64,000 bases of DNA from Prorocentrum cordatum (GCA_963575745.1 CAUYUJ010014182.1:124259-188258); one strand, 5' to 3'. Shown: positions 1-9,884, counted from the stretch's first letter. Numbers and translations are program-made. Notes: a model not told the origin generated them from the letters alone.

Positions 1-2622
1 TGGGGGAGCCGCCGGAGAAGAGGCCGCGGGCCGCGGCCTCGGCGCTCGGGCGGCTCAAAGACGCCCTCCTGCCCACCGCGCTGCATTACGCGGCGACCCA
101 CAGCCTCGTGTACGCGGACAAGAACCCGGGTGAGGATGTCAGCAGGGCCACGCAGTGCCCCGTGGCCCTGCTGCCGCTGAAGGTGCCGGGGCGCGCCTTC
201 CACGCCGCCGTCGGGCTCAGCCCGCTGTGGAACCGGCTGGTGGACGCGGTGGCGCGCGAGCCCGAGTGGCTCTACGCCACGCTGGAGGTCGCCGCGAGGG
301 CTGACGAGTTCACGAGGCTGATGGGCTTGGTTTCCACCACCGCCACCATAAGTTGGAGGGGGGAGAGGGTCTTCCCCTCCTCCTCCTCCTCCTCCTCCTC
401 CTCCTCCTCCTCCTCCTTCTCATCCTCCACCTCCTTCCCCCCTCCAACTTATGGTGGTGGTCGCGGAAAACATGCCCATCAGAGGCGCCTGATGGAGGTC
501 TGCAAGGCTGCGGCGGCGGACGGCGGGCCTAAGCAGGCGCTGTGCCTGGGCATCCACCGGTCCGACTACATGATGCACGAGCCCGAGGGGACCGCGCCAG
601 CCGACGTGCGTTTCCTGCAGGTGGCTGGGGGAAGCCGGCTGTGCACCAGCGCCAGGCCTGCCCTGGCTGGGTGAGGCCTGGGACCGGTGCGCGCGCGTTT
701 CCAGCGCAGTTCGCAGAGCGCGCGCACCGGTCTAGGGTCCAGCCGACGCCTGGCCCAGTCTGGTGCTGGTGTGTTGCTGGCGCTGACCACAGGTGGAGCT
801 CAACACCGTCGCGGCCTCGTTCGGATCCCTGTCTTCGCGGACCACAGACCTGCACCGGTTCTTGCTCGAGAGGTACGGCATGCGGGGCGACACGGCGGGC
901 GATCTGCGCGAGCTCTACGGCCTCTCTGCGGACGAGGGCTTCGAGGGCAAGCTCCCGGAGAACGCGACGCTCAAGCACATCCCCGCGGCCATCGCGAAAG
1001 CGCACGAGCTATACGGCGCGGAGGACGCGTCGGTGGTCTTCGTCGTGCAGGCGGGCGAGAGGAACTTTTCGGACCAGCGCCTCCTGGAGTATGCGCTCTG
1101 GGAGAACCACCGGGTCCCCGTGCTACGCAAGACGCTGGGTGACCTGCATGCCCAGGGCACGCTGGACGCCGCGGGGAAGCTGCTCCTCGCGGACACGGAG
1201 GTTTATGATGTTCCAACCTACTATAGCCTTGACCACCAGGAAGAATTTCGAGCACCCAGAAAGTACCGAAACCTGAGGTTTTCACGTGTCGGGCCCTGGG
1301 AGGCGATACTCGTTCGGCCCTGCTTCGATACTTTTCTGGGTGCTCGAAATTATTTCTGCGATGTGGTCCTTAAAGTACGCTGGGAGCAACGTAAACGGAG
1401 GTGTCCGTCCTGTACTTCCGGGCCGGCTACACGCCGGACGACTACCCGACAGAGGCCGAGTGGCAGGGCAGGCTGCTCGCGGAGAGGTCGCTGGCCATCA
1501 AGTGCCCCTCGGCCGCCTACCAGCTGGTCGGGGCGAAGAAGGTGCAGCAGGCGCTCGCGCGCCCCGGTGCCGTCGAGCGGTTCCTGGGCGCCGAGGCGGG
1601 CGCCACGCTGCGCGGCTGCTTCGCGGGGCTGTGGGGCTTGGGCCCTGGCGAGGACGACGCGGAGATCGTGGCGGGGCGGGGCTCGGAACCCCGTGGAGCG
1701 AGACGCTCCTGCACAGATCTGCTCCCCCGCCTCAGTATCGTTCAGCCTGTCCCCATCCCCACCGGGCCGTGGTATCCAATGGAGCCAAGGCCACGCCAGC
1801 GAGGGTAGGGATCGGTTATGAACGATGCTCACCTTCCCCTTCCGCGCTCCGTTCCCCTCCCTTCAGGAGGGGAACACACAGACACAATTAATCGTCGATC
1901 CCCATGAAAATATTGGACAATACGGGAATTGGGCGGGAAGACAAAAACCCAGAAGATATGGGAAGATATGGGGAACCATTTAATTTCTGTGTATTTATTT
2001 GTGTGCTCTTGGGCCCCTTCGTCCCTCTCCACCCAGGCCGTCGAGGCCCACCAGGGGCCGTGCGAGCCTGCGACGAGGGGAGGGTGCGAAGCCACGGGGC
2101 CTTGCGCCGCCCGTCCATCGAGCTGCCGTCCTGCTCGCGAGGAGCAAGTGGCGGAGTGGCCACACTGTGGCTGCTCCTGCAGCCCCTCCCCCTCTCCGCC
2201 TCGCTTTGTGCAGCGAGGGGGAGGATCACCCCACTGCGCAGATCTCCCCGCCCCAGGCGGAGGCCACCAGGTCCCCCGCCGGCTACGTCATGAAGCCGCA
2301 GCGCGAGGGCGGAGGGAACAACTTCTACGGCGACGACATCCCCAAGAAGCTCGAGGAGCTCTCTGCCGAAGAGCGGGGGGCGTACATCCTGATGCAGCGC
2401 ATCTTCCCCCGCCCACAGGAGTCCGTGCTCACGCGCTCTGGGGCGGCCCTCATCTCGCCAGCCCTCACGGAGTTTGGCTTCTACTCGGTGTTCGTCGGCG
2501 ACGGCACGACTGTGCACATGAACCAGCACGCCGGCCACCTCGCCAGAACGAAGGCCGAGGGCGTCGACGAGGGCGGCGTGGCGAGCGGTTACGCAGTCTT
2601 GAACAGCCCGTTCCTGGTCTGA
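1..2622 (+). CDS. GSS: Glutathione synthetase, eukaryotic type (partial: 5' end beyond window), five exons
   Basis: The protein joins gamma-glutamylcysteine and glycine with ATP to make glutathione, the second step of glutathione synthesis. My exon model is 3-329 (open at the left edge), 483-620, 793-1200, 1401-1667 and 2257-2622 (TGA 2620-2622). Every join is in phase 0 and gives about 501 residues, against 474 in the human enzyme. Landmarks in order match the eukaryotic family as I know it: GIHRSDYM (substrate region), [16 protein letters not shown] (Mg and glutathione-binding segment), ERNFSDQR, the [19 protein letters not shown] helix, the glycine-rich ATP loop [17 protein letters not shown], the alanine-rich loop [13 protein letters not shown], and the family-like C-terminal ending LNSPFLV. 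All introns are GT-AG, with AG|G at three of the four acceptors. The residues before [11 protein letters not shown] extend beyond the human N-terminus; they could be a leader or simply divergence. Family assignment is firm. The first intron's exact borders are less so. Confidence 0.95.
330..482 (+). mobile_element. GSS intron 1, introner-like hairpin element
   Basis: GT-AG intron of 153 bp. The inserted block is 326-487, bounded by near-identical 8-mers GCTGATGG (318-325) and CCTGATGG (488-495). Long inverted arms (about 335-363 and 437-466) share CCATAAGTTGGAGGGGG, and a (TCC)n tract lies between them. The canonical splice sites lie inside the block, so the mRNA would keep about eight extra codons (GL-RRLM) relative to human GSS. 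An alternative acceptor at 497 cannot be excluded. Confidence 0.7.
621..792 (+). mobile_element. GSS intron 2, introner-like hairpin element
   Basis: GT-AG intron of 172 bp. The 7-mer CAGGTGG occurs at both splice junctions (618-624 and 790-796), so the donor GT and acceptor AG both come from the duplicated target. Inside is an inverted repeat with a perfect core (GACCGGTGCGCGCGC against GCGCGCACCGGTC) and weaker outer arms. Confidence 0.7.
1201..1400 (+). mobile_element. GSS intron 3, introner with 8 bp target duplication (copy 1 of a two-copy family)
   Basis: GT-AG intron of 200 bp. The exact 8-mer ACGGAGGT flanks it (1195-1202 and 1395-1402); the splice falls after ACGGAG in both copies. 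The element proper (1203-1394) begins TTATGATGTTCC and ends with the reverse complement of TTACGTTGCTCC. Inner arms with TTTCGAGCACCCAGAAA pair across the middle. A diverged copy of the same element lies at 44758-44927 inside another predicted intron. Confidence 0.85.
1668..2256 (+). other. GSS intron 4, long, carrying a nested repeat
   Basis: GT-AG intron of 589 bp, phase 0. Only a weak direct repeat (GGCGG) remains at its edges. Similar GCRCAGATCT...CCCCCGCC stretches at about 1711-1735 and 2236-2256 suggest a later insertion between them. The middle holds the truncated dispersed repeat listed separately. Confidence 0.75.
1862..2010 (+). repeat. Truncated copy of dispersed repeat family (full copies at 8152-8720 and 28855-29335)
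   Basis: It shares CACAGACACAATTAATCGTC, the ATGGGAA...ATATGGGGAA stretch and TGTGTATTTATT with the 8.15 kb copy, then stops. It sits wholly in GSS intron 4. Confidence 0.8.
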
Positions 2623-3167
2623 GGGGCGTCGGCCCGGGTCGGCCGCGGCCCGCCCCGTCGCAGGACTGCCGCGCCCCTGCGCCCTCGGACTGGGGCGGTG
2701 CTCCCTCCTCGTCGATCGATTGTGGGGCGAGTCGGGCCAAGAGAGTTGCGACGCCTCGGCTCTTGTGCCGCTGCTCGAGCTTTCGCGGCGCAAGGCCTTG
2801 CTCCAGGAGCGCCCGGGCGGAAGATGGCTGCGATCGCCTGGTGCATGCTGGCATCTGCATGCTGCTGCTCGCGTGCCGGACTCTATGAACACCCTCCTGC
2901 TCCAAGTCCTGTCGCCCTGTCGTCGTCCTGTCGTCCTGTCGTCCTGTCGTCGTCGTCGTCGTTGTCGTCGTCGCCCTTCTCCTCCTCCTCGGCTTCCTCC
3001 TGCGCTGACTCGTGCAGAATCTCTGGATGACCCGGCTCCGCTGCTGCACCCACGCGGCGGCGCGCCCCCGCCGCGGCGACGCGCAGAAGTTGCGGGCGGG
3101 GCCTCGGAGAAGACACATCGGCACAAACATGGTCCAAGTATCATTGCTCAGGGGCTTCCTGTGCGCG
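2623..3167 (+). other. GSS 3' flank
   Basis: No supported gene. It probably begins with the GSS 3' UTR. A GTCCT/GTC microsatellite lies at about 2918-2975. No poly(A) signal is obvious. Confidence 0.5.
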
Positions 3168-3343
3168 GGCTAAACTTCAGTCGGGCCTGTCCCTCTACAG
3201 GGAGAATATCAAAAAATAGTAAAACAAATAGTCCGGGGACTATCTTTGGATTATGTTTGACCATTGTGGAATATGTTTTTAGTATTTCTTATTTTTTGTC
3301 GAAAATCCCCCTGTAGGGGGACAGGCCCGACTTAAGGCTAAAC
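3168..3343 (+). mobile_element. 160 bp terminal-inverted-repeat element with intact 8 bp target duplication
   Basis: The element is 3176-3335, flanked by perfect GGCTAAAC (3168-3175 and 3336-3343). Terminal inverted repeats of about 30 bp carry AGTCGGGCCTGTCC and ACAGGGRGA. The interior is AT-rich and has no coding capacity. The 8 bp duplication is as in hAT-type transposition, so a non-autonomous MITE is the likely class. Related copies lie at 28312-28499 and 31505-31665, with single ends near 29590-29640, 29838-29880 and 31280-31360. Confidence 0.88.
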
Positions 3344-4099
3344 GGCTTGGCGGGCTGAGGGGAAGGGTGGAGGGCAAGTGGCACAGGCAGCAGCGGGGCA
3401 CGAGCGGCTGGAGCCGCGGCGACTTGCCCCGCTCACCAGAGCCCCGGAAAAGTCATATTGAAGCAGTTGATCTTCCGGAGGTCCGCACGGATTTCTTGGA
3501 TCAGCGCTGGACGTCCCCCCTGGCGTCACCTCCGTCACCGCCCTGGCACGCTCCGCGCGCCGGGGGGGTCCAGTGACGATCCAGGAATCCGCGCGGATCT
3601 CCGACTGTGACACTGTGCATGCTCATGCAGATTTTTCTTCTTCAAGGGCAGCCACCGCTTGGAACAAAAATGTCCCCGCCCTCCTCCGCTGCTCAGGTCG
3701 CACGCTCCCCGTCAGAGCTCCAGATCCTCTGATCGGCGACAGCGATGGAATCGCCAGAGTGATGTGACGAAGATCCGCTTTTCATCGCATCGCATCCCCC
3801 TTCCTCTCTCCCTCTCTCTCTCTCTCTATCGCTCTCTCTTTCTGCTGTCCACCACTCATCCTCGTCGTCGCCAACTTGTCGTCGTTGCCTCGTAGCGGCC
3901 CCATGAAGCGGGCAGTGAATTGGCTTTCCGTAAAGCTTCCAAAAGGGTCATGTTTTTTTTTCTGAACCATCAGTTGTCGTGGATGGGCCAATTGATATCA
4001 TCACGTGTTGCAGATGGGTCGGGTACGCCCCCAGGTACTTCACAGATTTGCAAGGGGAGTGGATGAAGCCAGGTAAGGGGCGTTTCGCATAAGACATCC
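3344..4099. other. Non-coding stretch with a foldback and a CT tract
   Basis: Imperfect inverted arms at about 3468-3517 and 3560-3606 (GATCCGCRCGGATTYCTTGGATC-like core) form a roughly 140 bp foldback of the same general kind as the GSS introns. A (CT)n tract lies at 3797-3850. No coding evidence otherwise. Confidence 0.5.
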
Positions 4100-4405
4100 T
4101 CGGAATTTGCAATGCTTGGCCCCTGATTTGACCTGGTTTGGCTTGGTTTGGCCTGGTTTGGCGGGGCGCCCCGCCTGGGACATCTTCAGATTTTGCACAT
4201 TTGTTGGCTTGGCTTGGTGCCCGTCTCGCCTGAGACGTCCTCGTCATTTGCATGGCTTGTCCTGGTTTCGGCGCGGTTTCGCTTGAGACGTCCTCGCGAT
4301 GTGCCTGGCTTGTCCCAGTTCCGGCGCGGTTTCGCTTGAGGCGTCCTCGCAATTTGTCTTGTTTGGCGTGTTTTGGGAGCGGTTTCTCTTGATACGTCCT
4401 CACGT
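4100..4405 (+). repeat. Degenerate tandem repeat, unit about 55-60 bp
   Basis: GCGCGGTTTCGCTTGAGRCG followed by TCCTCGCRAT recurs about every 55-60 bases, preceded by shorter TTGGCTTGGTTTGGCCTGG units. Confidence 0.7.
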
Positions 4406-4714
4406 GTAGGCTACGTGGTGCAACCTACGTGGTGCAAGCTATGTGGTGTAAGCCATCCGGTGTAAGCTGTCTGGCGCAAACCCACATCGCTTCGCCCTCA
4501 CTAACATGTGACTGGCTGCAGGCGGGCATTGGCCCGTTGACTGGTGTTAGACATCTATCCCGAGCCTGTAGGGGGGTGCTTTTCGCACCCAGATTGCGAC
4601 GAGGGAGGGGGCTCGGCTTTAGAAAGTTACAGAAACTGGACCAGGCAACAGACAAGCATTCTGATCCGCCCCGATTTGCCAAAAACACGGTGACGACTCG
4701 TCGTCTTTCTTTCC
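4406..4714 (+). other. Short CGTGGTGCAA-type repeats and unassigned sequence
   Basis: The motif CTACGTGGTGCAA and variants recur four or five times at 4406-4480. Similar TGCACCACATGG motifs occur at 14240-14350 and 14930-15060. Nothing coding is seen. Confidence 0.45.
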
Positions 4715-4969
4715 ATGCCTCTCTTCCTGCTGCTGCTGCTGCTGCTGCTCCTCGTCCTCGTCTTCGTTCTCGTTCTCGTCGTCGCCCTCGTCGTCATCGT
4801 CGTCGTCGTCGTCGTCGCAGTACCCTTCCTCTTCTTCCTTCTCCCTCCTCCCTCCCCTCCTTTACCTCCTCCCTCCCCCTTCGTCCTTCCCCCCCTCCTC
4901 CTCTTTCTCCTCCCCTCCCCTCCCCCTCCCCCTCCCCCTCCGCATTCTCCTCCCTCTCCTCCCCCTCAG
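4715..4969 (+). repeat. CTG/CGT/CCT microsatellite acting as a long pyrimidine tract
   Basis: CTG, CTT and CGT triplets grade into about 130 bp of CCT-rich sequence that ends CCCCCTCAG, immediately before the candidate exon at 4970. It would serve as the polypyrimidine tract of that intron. Confidence 0.6.
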
Positions 4970-5059
4970 TTGTGCCGTACGGTGGACATCTACGGCTTCG
5001 GCCGGCGGTTGCGGAACGGCAGCCAGCTCGACCCTTCCATGATCAAGTACTACATGTGA
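4970..5059 (+). CDS. Candidate terminal exon, sialyltransferase-like C-terminus (tentative)
   Basis: After a strong pyrimidine tract and CAG, an open frame of 29 codons with GC-rich third positions ends in TGA (5057-5059). It contains CRTVDIYGFGRR and ends MIKYYM. Cys-x-x-Val-Asp-x-Tyr-Gly-Phe near a C-terminus recalls glycosyltransferase family 29, where such a segment precedes the end of the catalytic domain. That link is from memory of the family and is weak. The upstream exons are not identified. The splice site and stop make a real exon plausible. Confidence 0.4.
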   Translation: MCRTVDIYGFGRRLRNGSQLDPSMIKYYM

Positions 5060-6439
5060 GGGCGGCCTGAGGGCGCGGGCACACCGACAGCAAGCGAGGT
5101 CCTCCTTTTCCTGCTCCTTCTCCTACCCCTTCTCCAACACCTCCGCCTACCTCAGCGTCCCATTTACCACAGCCTCCCTTCGTACATTCTGGGCGTTGCT
5201 GGCTCGACGTTCTCGAAGCCACGGGGCCCCCTCTGTTCCAGGCCTCGAGCACCACCGTCTCCAAGGCGAGCCCAGGCCCCCTGACAGGCGGCGCGCGCGG
5301 AGAAAATCGGGCGCCACATCCATCCGCATCGCCGATGCATCGGCGGTGCGGCGCGATCTTCCGACCCCACCTGCTCGGAAGCCGTTTGAGAGCCCTTGAT
5401 ATGTGGCCTCGCCGCGGGGCCCCGGCAGAGCCAACAAACAGAGCACCATGACAGTCCGAGAGAGCACCGAGACGGCCCAAGGTAGCTCCACGATGGTCAG
5501 AAGACGTCCGCCTCAGAAGCTCTCGATCCCTTCCAAGGGCCCCCCGATGCCCTCTCGGATGCCGCTCCCTCGCTCCGCCATCCCTTGGCGCGTCGCCGGC
5601 GTGACCTCCGGGCACGAGTCCGCCGTCCTCACAAAGTGCAGCGGCGAGAGAGAGAGGCGAGGGCCCCCGAGGGGTCACAGAACATGCCCGCCAACACAAC
5701 AGGCATGGGCCAGGATTTAAGACGTCACACGCCATCTTAAGTTAGCCATTTGCTTTTGGAGTGCGTTCCAAGGCCCCAAGGCATTCGACGACAACGCACC
5801 AGAGGAGCTCATCGCTTAACTTTGTGGGCAAAAAAAACATGCCCGCCGACATGTGTGTGGCGGCTGCATGTTGGCAACGTTACAAAGTGGACGCGGCAAC
5901 GTATGAGCCGCGGACGATGGTCACCCCGAGTGGCCTGGCGGGGGGTGCTCGCGGTCCGCGGGGGGGCCGTTCGGCCGCCCAGGGCACGCGAAGGAAGGAG
6001 TGAAGGGAGGGGAAGGGAAGGAGAGGACCAAGGGGGACGGGGGGAGGGGACGGCACCGTGCCGCCTAGGAGCCTGCGGGCCCACGCTGGCCTTTACTCGG
6101 GCAGCCGGGGGCGGCCAGGGACAGATTCGGGCGGGTGCGAGGGGTCGACTGGGGCTCATCTTGGGCCCTCTCGGCGTCCTTCCCCCTTCTTGATTTCGGA
6201 AGAACCTCAGCGAGGGGCTTGGCATGTCACGGTATGGCTTTGTGAATTGTTAGGGCGCAGCCAGTGGGGTATCGCACATGTGCCAGCACAGGCAGACACA
6301 TTCATCAGAGGGACTCCTTTGCGCACATGTGCTCGTGATGCGCTTCTCCCCTTGGCCCCATGTAGTTACACCAGAAAGGCCCGTGCATCCCAGCAGGAAG
6401 TGCGAGGCGGGGATTTATCCACATCCATCGCCTGGGGAC
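5060..6439. other. Intergenic stretch with three weak exon candidates
   Basis: On the - strand, 5450 down to about 5250 reads MVLCLLALPGPRGEA, a possible signal peptide, followed by an open frame of moderate GC3. On the + strand, 5721-5819 reads FWSAFQGPKAFDDNAPEELI then TAA. Also on +, 6209-6252 follows a good pyrimidine tract and CGGAAG and reads NLSEGLGMSRYGFVNC then TAG. None has homology I recognise, and each could be chance. The rest shows no genes. Confidence 0.25.
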
Positions 6440-6871
6440 CGACGTCCTGGTGCCCCCCAGCGGGCGGTGGATATGGATATGCCCCTGGGGGCCCGATTAT
6501 GTCCATATCCAACGCCTGCCCAGGCACCAAAAACTGACCCTCCAGGCGGTGGATATGGATACATTCCCGCCTCGGAGGAAGCGCACACATGTCAGGGGGG
6601 TGCTGGCACAGCCTTATTCGTTCCCTGCGTGCGCGTCGTCCCATCGGAGGCCTGGCTCGGGTGCGGGCACGCTGTGCGGGCACGCTGTGCGGGCACGCTT
6701 CGCGGGCACCCTGTGTGGGGACGCTGTGCGGGCACGCTGCGGGGGCGCGCTGTGCGGGCGCGCTGTGTTGGCCACGCTGGGCGAGCGCGCTAGCAATGCG
6801 CTCAACGCGGGCACCGCCGTTTCCCTTTCCGCTCTCACCCTCGGTTCTTTCTGGAATCTTTTCGGCCACAG
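6440..6871 (+). repeat. Minisatellite GTGCGGGCACGCT and flanking GGATATGG repeats
   Basis: About ten 11-13 bp units of GCGGGCACGCTGT type run from 6660 to 6790. Before them, CAGGCGGTGGATATGGATA occurs at about 6460 and 6542, with its reverse complement near 6500. Confidence 0.7.
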
Positions 6872-7003
6872 GATGGCACCCCAACCAGAACAGGGCGCAA
6901 ATGGATGCGTGGGCCGCGCTCTGGGGTTGCCGCGCGGAGGCTCGGGCACACGGAGTCAGGACCGACGAGACGATTTGCTTGAACGCCCTGGTGGATTCTA
7001 TGA
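6872..7003 (+). CDS. Candidate internal exon, PPR-like repeat (tentative)
   Basis: The block lies between a strong acceptor (TTTCTGGAATCTTTTCGGCC then ACAG) and a GTGTGC donor. It has one open frame across 132 bp, including AHGVRTDETICLNALVDSM. The pattern GVRxDxxxxNALVD resembles the second helix and turn of a pentatricopeptide repeat, a family expanded in dinoflagellates for organelle RNA work. The rest of the helix pair (WAALWGCRAEAR) fits only loosely. Partner exons are not found. The sequence after the donor belongs to a dispersed repeat. Confidence 0.4.
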
Positions 7004-7004
7004 G

Positions 7005-7350
7005 TGTGCTGTGTGCGTCGCTGCCGTCCGCATGGCGTCCGATGCCGCGGCGAGACATGAGCTGCCCAGTGCGCTCCGTGGCCGTTTCTGGGGGTGCCTC
7101 CGTGGAGTGCGGGTTCAAAACGAAGCCCCGAGCATGTCATCTGCGTGCGCTGGTGCCTCCGGACCCCGCTGTCGCTCACACGAGCGCAGTGCACGAGCGC
7201 GTGGCGATTCGCGACACTCAAGTTCGTGCTGGCCGGCTGCCCGCAGGCGGGAACGTCGGTTGAGATGGTGTTGGGTCCCCACGTCTGTGCCCCCAAGCCG
7301 CCCCCTACGTACACGACAACATTCATCGCCTACTCAACGACGTTCCCTTT
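7005..7350 (+). repeat. Dispersed repeat, inverted partner at 9885-10205
   Basis: About 320 bp match the reverse complement of 9885-10205 at high identity, including CCGTTTCTGGGGGTGCCTCC and TTGAGATGGTGYTGGGTCCC. Neither copy keeps one shared open frame, so I treat it as repeat DNA. Confidence 0.75.
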
Positions 7351-8151
7351 GTAACGCTGTCCGCGCAATAGCTCAACGCAAGGCGCCTCTCGACGGCCCC
7401 TTGCCAGCTGCTGCGACCCCAGCGGCCCCTATTTACTGTGCTCGTATCTGATATATGACGACAGCCACGATGGAAACTCAGAGAACGGGAAGAGTTAGAG
7501 AGATAGAGACATATGTAGTGCCGGAGGACGGGGGCGTGCGAGAAGCGTTGGAACAGGGAGGAAAACAGCCAATGTTGACAATTGACGCCTTACGGTCTTG
7601 AAGGTCTGAGTTGTTGAGGTACGTTGGCACCCCTCCCTACGGCTGTCTTCGTTGGCCGAGTGACCGTAGGGAGAGCCTCGGCCCCCTCCAGCGCCAATGA
7701 CGGCTTCATGGATTGGTGTATTGATGGGAGTGGGACCTCGGCAGCCCTTCTGATCGTAGCTGCCGAGGGGTTGCGCCTATGATGGTCATCACCAGAGGGG
7801 CAGAGGCCTATGATGGTCCTCGTCAGAGGCGGGAGGGAGGGGAGGCCGATGTCTGGGATCATCTGGTCGTCCGTGATGAATCCTGGTCCTTATGCGGGAA
7901 TTCCTGAAAGGAGGGGGCAAAACAAACAAGGCATACACAGTTTCGACTCCGAACTGAGTAGGCCCTGTGCACTCGGTATCCCACGGGGGGGGGGGGGGGG
8001 GGGAAAACGAGTGCGCGCGCCCACGCTCTGGTGCCAGTTTGTTGCGCCCGTTGGGGCGGACGAAACGTGCCCCCCCAGGAGCAAATCAAGGGCCCCGGGG
8101 ACAGCCTCGCCCTGCCGAGAGCAAGCCTGAGGAGGATGAGGAGGCATCCCC
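7351..8151. other. Non-coding stretch
   Basis: A 45 bp block with GGTCTTGAAGGTCTGAGTTG at 7586-7632 recurs at 9686-9733. GATGGTC...CAGAGG units repeat at 7778-7840. A poly(G) run lies at 7985-8003. No gene seen. Confidence 0.5.
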
Positions 8152-8720
8152 CAGGAGGGGAAAGCACACACAGACACAATTAATCGTCGATTCCCAGGGG
8201 AAATTGGAAAAATATGGGAAGTGGGGGGAAGAAAAAAACATAGAAAACGTAGGAACATATGGGGAATCCTTTTATTTGTGTGTATTTATTGAATCGCTTC
8301 GCTCATTCCGCTGGCCCTGGAGCGCTATTTGGGGCCTCTTGAGGCTGTCTTGGGGGCTTCTTGGAGGCTTCTTGGGAGCGTCTTGGGGCTCCTTGGCGGC
8401 GTATTGGGCTCCCCTGGGGCCTCTTGGGGAGCTCTTGGGGGCCCCTTGGGGCGGGAGGGGGGGTAGTCGTTGGCAGCCCCCCCCTCGGAGGCCACGATCC
8501 TCGTGAGGGGTGGCGAAAAATAGCCTCCCCCCTGGGGATCGCCCGGGGTCAGCCGGGGATCGGCCGGGGTACTTTTCGTCCGGGGCCCCCCAGGGGCCGC
8601 CCCGCGCGCGCGAACTAGAAATATTGTTAAGTAGTTACCGGAGATCTTAACACGCCTCTGGCCCGTTGGGCCGGCGAATTTGTGTGTCTCAGGGCCCCTT
8701 CAACCCCCCCGATCAAAAGC
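8152..8720 (+). repeat. Full-length copy of dispersed repeat family
   Basis: It begins near CACAGACACAATTAATCGTC, includes TGAATCGCTTCGCTCATTCC, a run of CTTGGGGCC-type units, CCCGGGGTCAGCCGGGGATC and CCGTTGGGCCGGCGAATTTG, and ends near GGGCCCCTTCAA. The reverse-complement copy at 28855-29335 matches through most of its length. GSS intron 4 has a 5' fragment. No open frame is shared, and the mobility class is unknown. Confidence 0.8.
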
Positions 8721-9394
8721 CAGAGCCCCGCGACCGAGCGCCCCGAGGTAAGGCTCGCGACGGGGTGCGCGGTGACAGTGCCCAGAGGAGCTGCAGGCAA
8801 CGTGTCCCGAGACTGGCATTTTCCGCGGGGGGGCGGGCAAGAACGCTGCCCGGGGGAAAGTCGGGCCGGACGAAAGGGGGGGATTGGGAAAGGCGGGGTT
8901 ACGAAATCTGCTGCATGCAGCTGGTTTCGGCCTCACCGAGGGGCCCATTCCTCGATACATAGCCGCCTCCGGCGCCGGGAGGCGCCGGGAAAATCAGCTG
9001 CGTGAGCTGATTCTCCCCCCCCCCTTTGCTATACCCCCCTTTCACCCGACCCGAGAAAGTAGGGAGGGGGGATTGGCCCTTCGGTTTGGCAAGCCCGTCC
9101 TCGGATCCTGGAGGAGAGGGGGATCTCATGAGATCCTGTCTTGTGCGTCCTGGCAGGAGGGCTGGAGATCGAGGCTGGCTTGTCGAAGCAAGCCCGCCCC
9201 AGCCATCCCCGCCAGCCCCCAGAAGGGGAGGGGGGAGCAAGGAGGAAAAAGCAGGCCAGGCGGAGAGGGAAAGGGAGCGAAAAGAAGTGGGGGAACGCCG
9301 GGCAAGTTGGGGTGGGGACGGTAATTGAGTGTTGACGTGCCCCAGCTTGCGGCGCTTGCTTACAGTCCTTGAAGTGCTCGGGTAAGGGGCGGGG
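8721..9394. other. Cluster of short perfect hairpins
   Basis: GCTGCATGCAGC (about 8910), CGCCTCC-GGCGCC-GGGAGGCG (about 8965), ATCAGCT-GCGTG-AGCTGAT (about 8994), GGATCTCATGAGATCC (about 9120) and GGCTTG-TCGAAG-CAAGCC (about 9175) follow one another within roughly 280 bp. No tRNA cloverleaf can be drawn. No protein gene seen. Confidence 0.55.
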
Positions 9395-9565
9395 AGCGGG
9401 AGCGGCCACATGAGTGACACCACGGCGGCACACGTGACGCCGCGGCGGCACGGATCGAACCATCACCCAGGCAGGGGTTGGGGAGAGGGGGCGACCGCAT
9501 GAGTGACACCACGCCGGCACATGTGACGCCGTGGCTGCACGGGCCGACCCGTCACCCAATTTGGT
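9395..9565 (+). repeat. Two tandem copies of an ~85 bp unit
   Basis: CATGAGTGACACCACG occurs at about 9409 and 9497, followed by matching CGGCACRYGTGACGCCG and a CACCCA tail. Confidence 0.75.
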
Positions 9566-9884
9566 ATGCTGGAAAACTGGAGGGTGGCCAAGGCGCCACA
9601 ATTCGGAGGTGAACCAACGTTGACATGCACAATCAGCCGGCAGGGGAAGACATCCCGTTCACGGCCCCGAGGAGGAGAACAGCGACGCCGCAAGGTCTTG
9701 AAGGTCTGAGTTGTGGAGGTACTTTGGCACGTACGTTGGAGGAACACCCTTCACTCTTATCCACAATTGCGGGGTGCCAGCTATATACAGAAATACATAC
9801 ATACATGTATATTCACAGAGATCTATGCGTGTACCTATGTAGGCGTTGGGTAGCCTCTGAATTTGCATGCAGGAGCGTCTGTTG
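9566..9884. other. Repeat-derived stretch
   Basis: It contains the second copy of the GGTCTTGAAGGTCTGAGTTG block (9686-9733) and, at 9748-9785, a third copy of the outer-flank motif CTTATCCRCAAYTGCGG also found at 17693-17718 and 24668-24705. A short CATA/TA tract follows. Confidence 0.6.

Noticed and set aside
1888-3144. 418-codon - strand ORF over GSS
   Set aside because: Antisense shadow of the GSS coding exon and a GC-rich 3' flank.
4410-4470. Dinoflagellate spliced-leader gene
   Set aside because: No match to the spliced-leader core CCATTTTGGCTCAAG on either strand here or elsewhere in the window by eye.
8905-9190. tRNA genes in the hairpin cluster
   Set aside because: No set of four stems with the expected loop sequences (no TTCGANNC loop in place) could be drawn.
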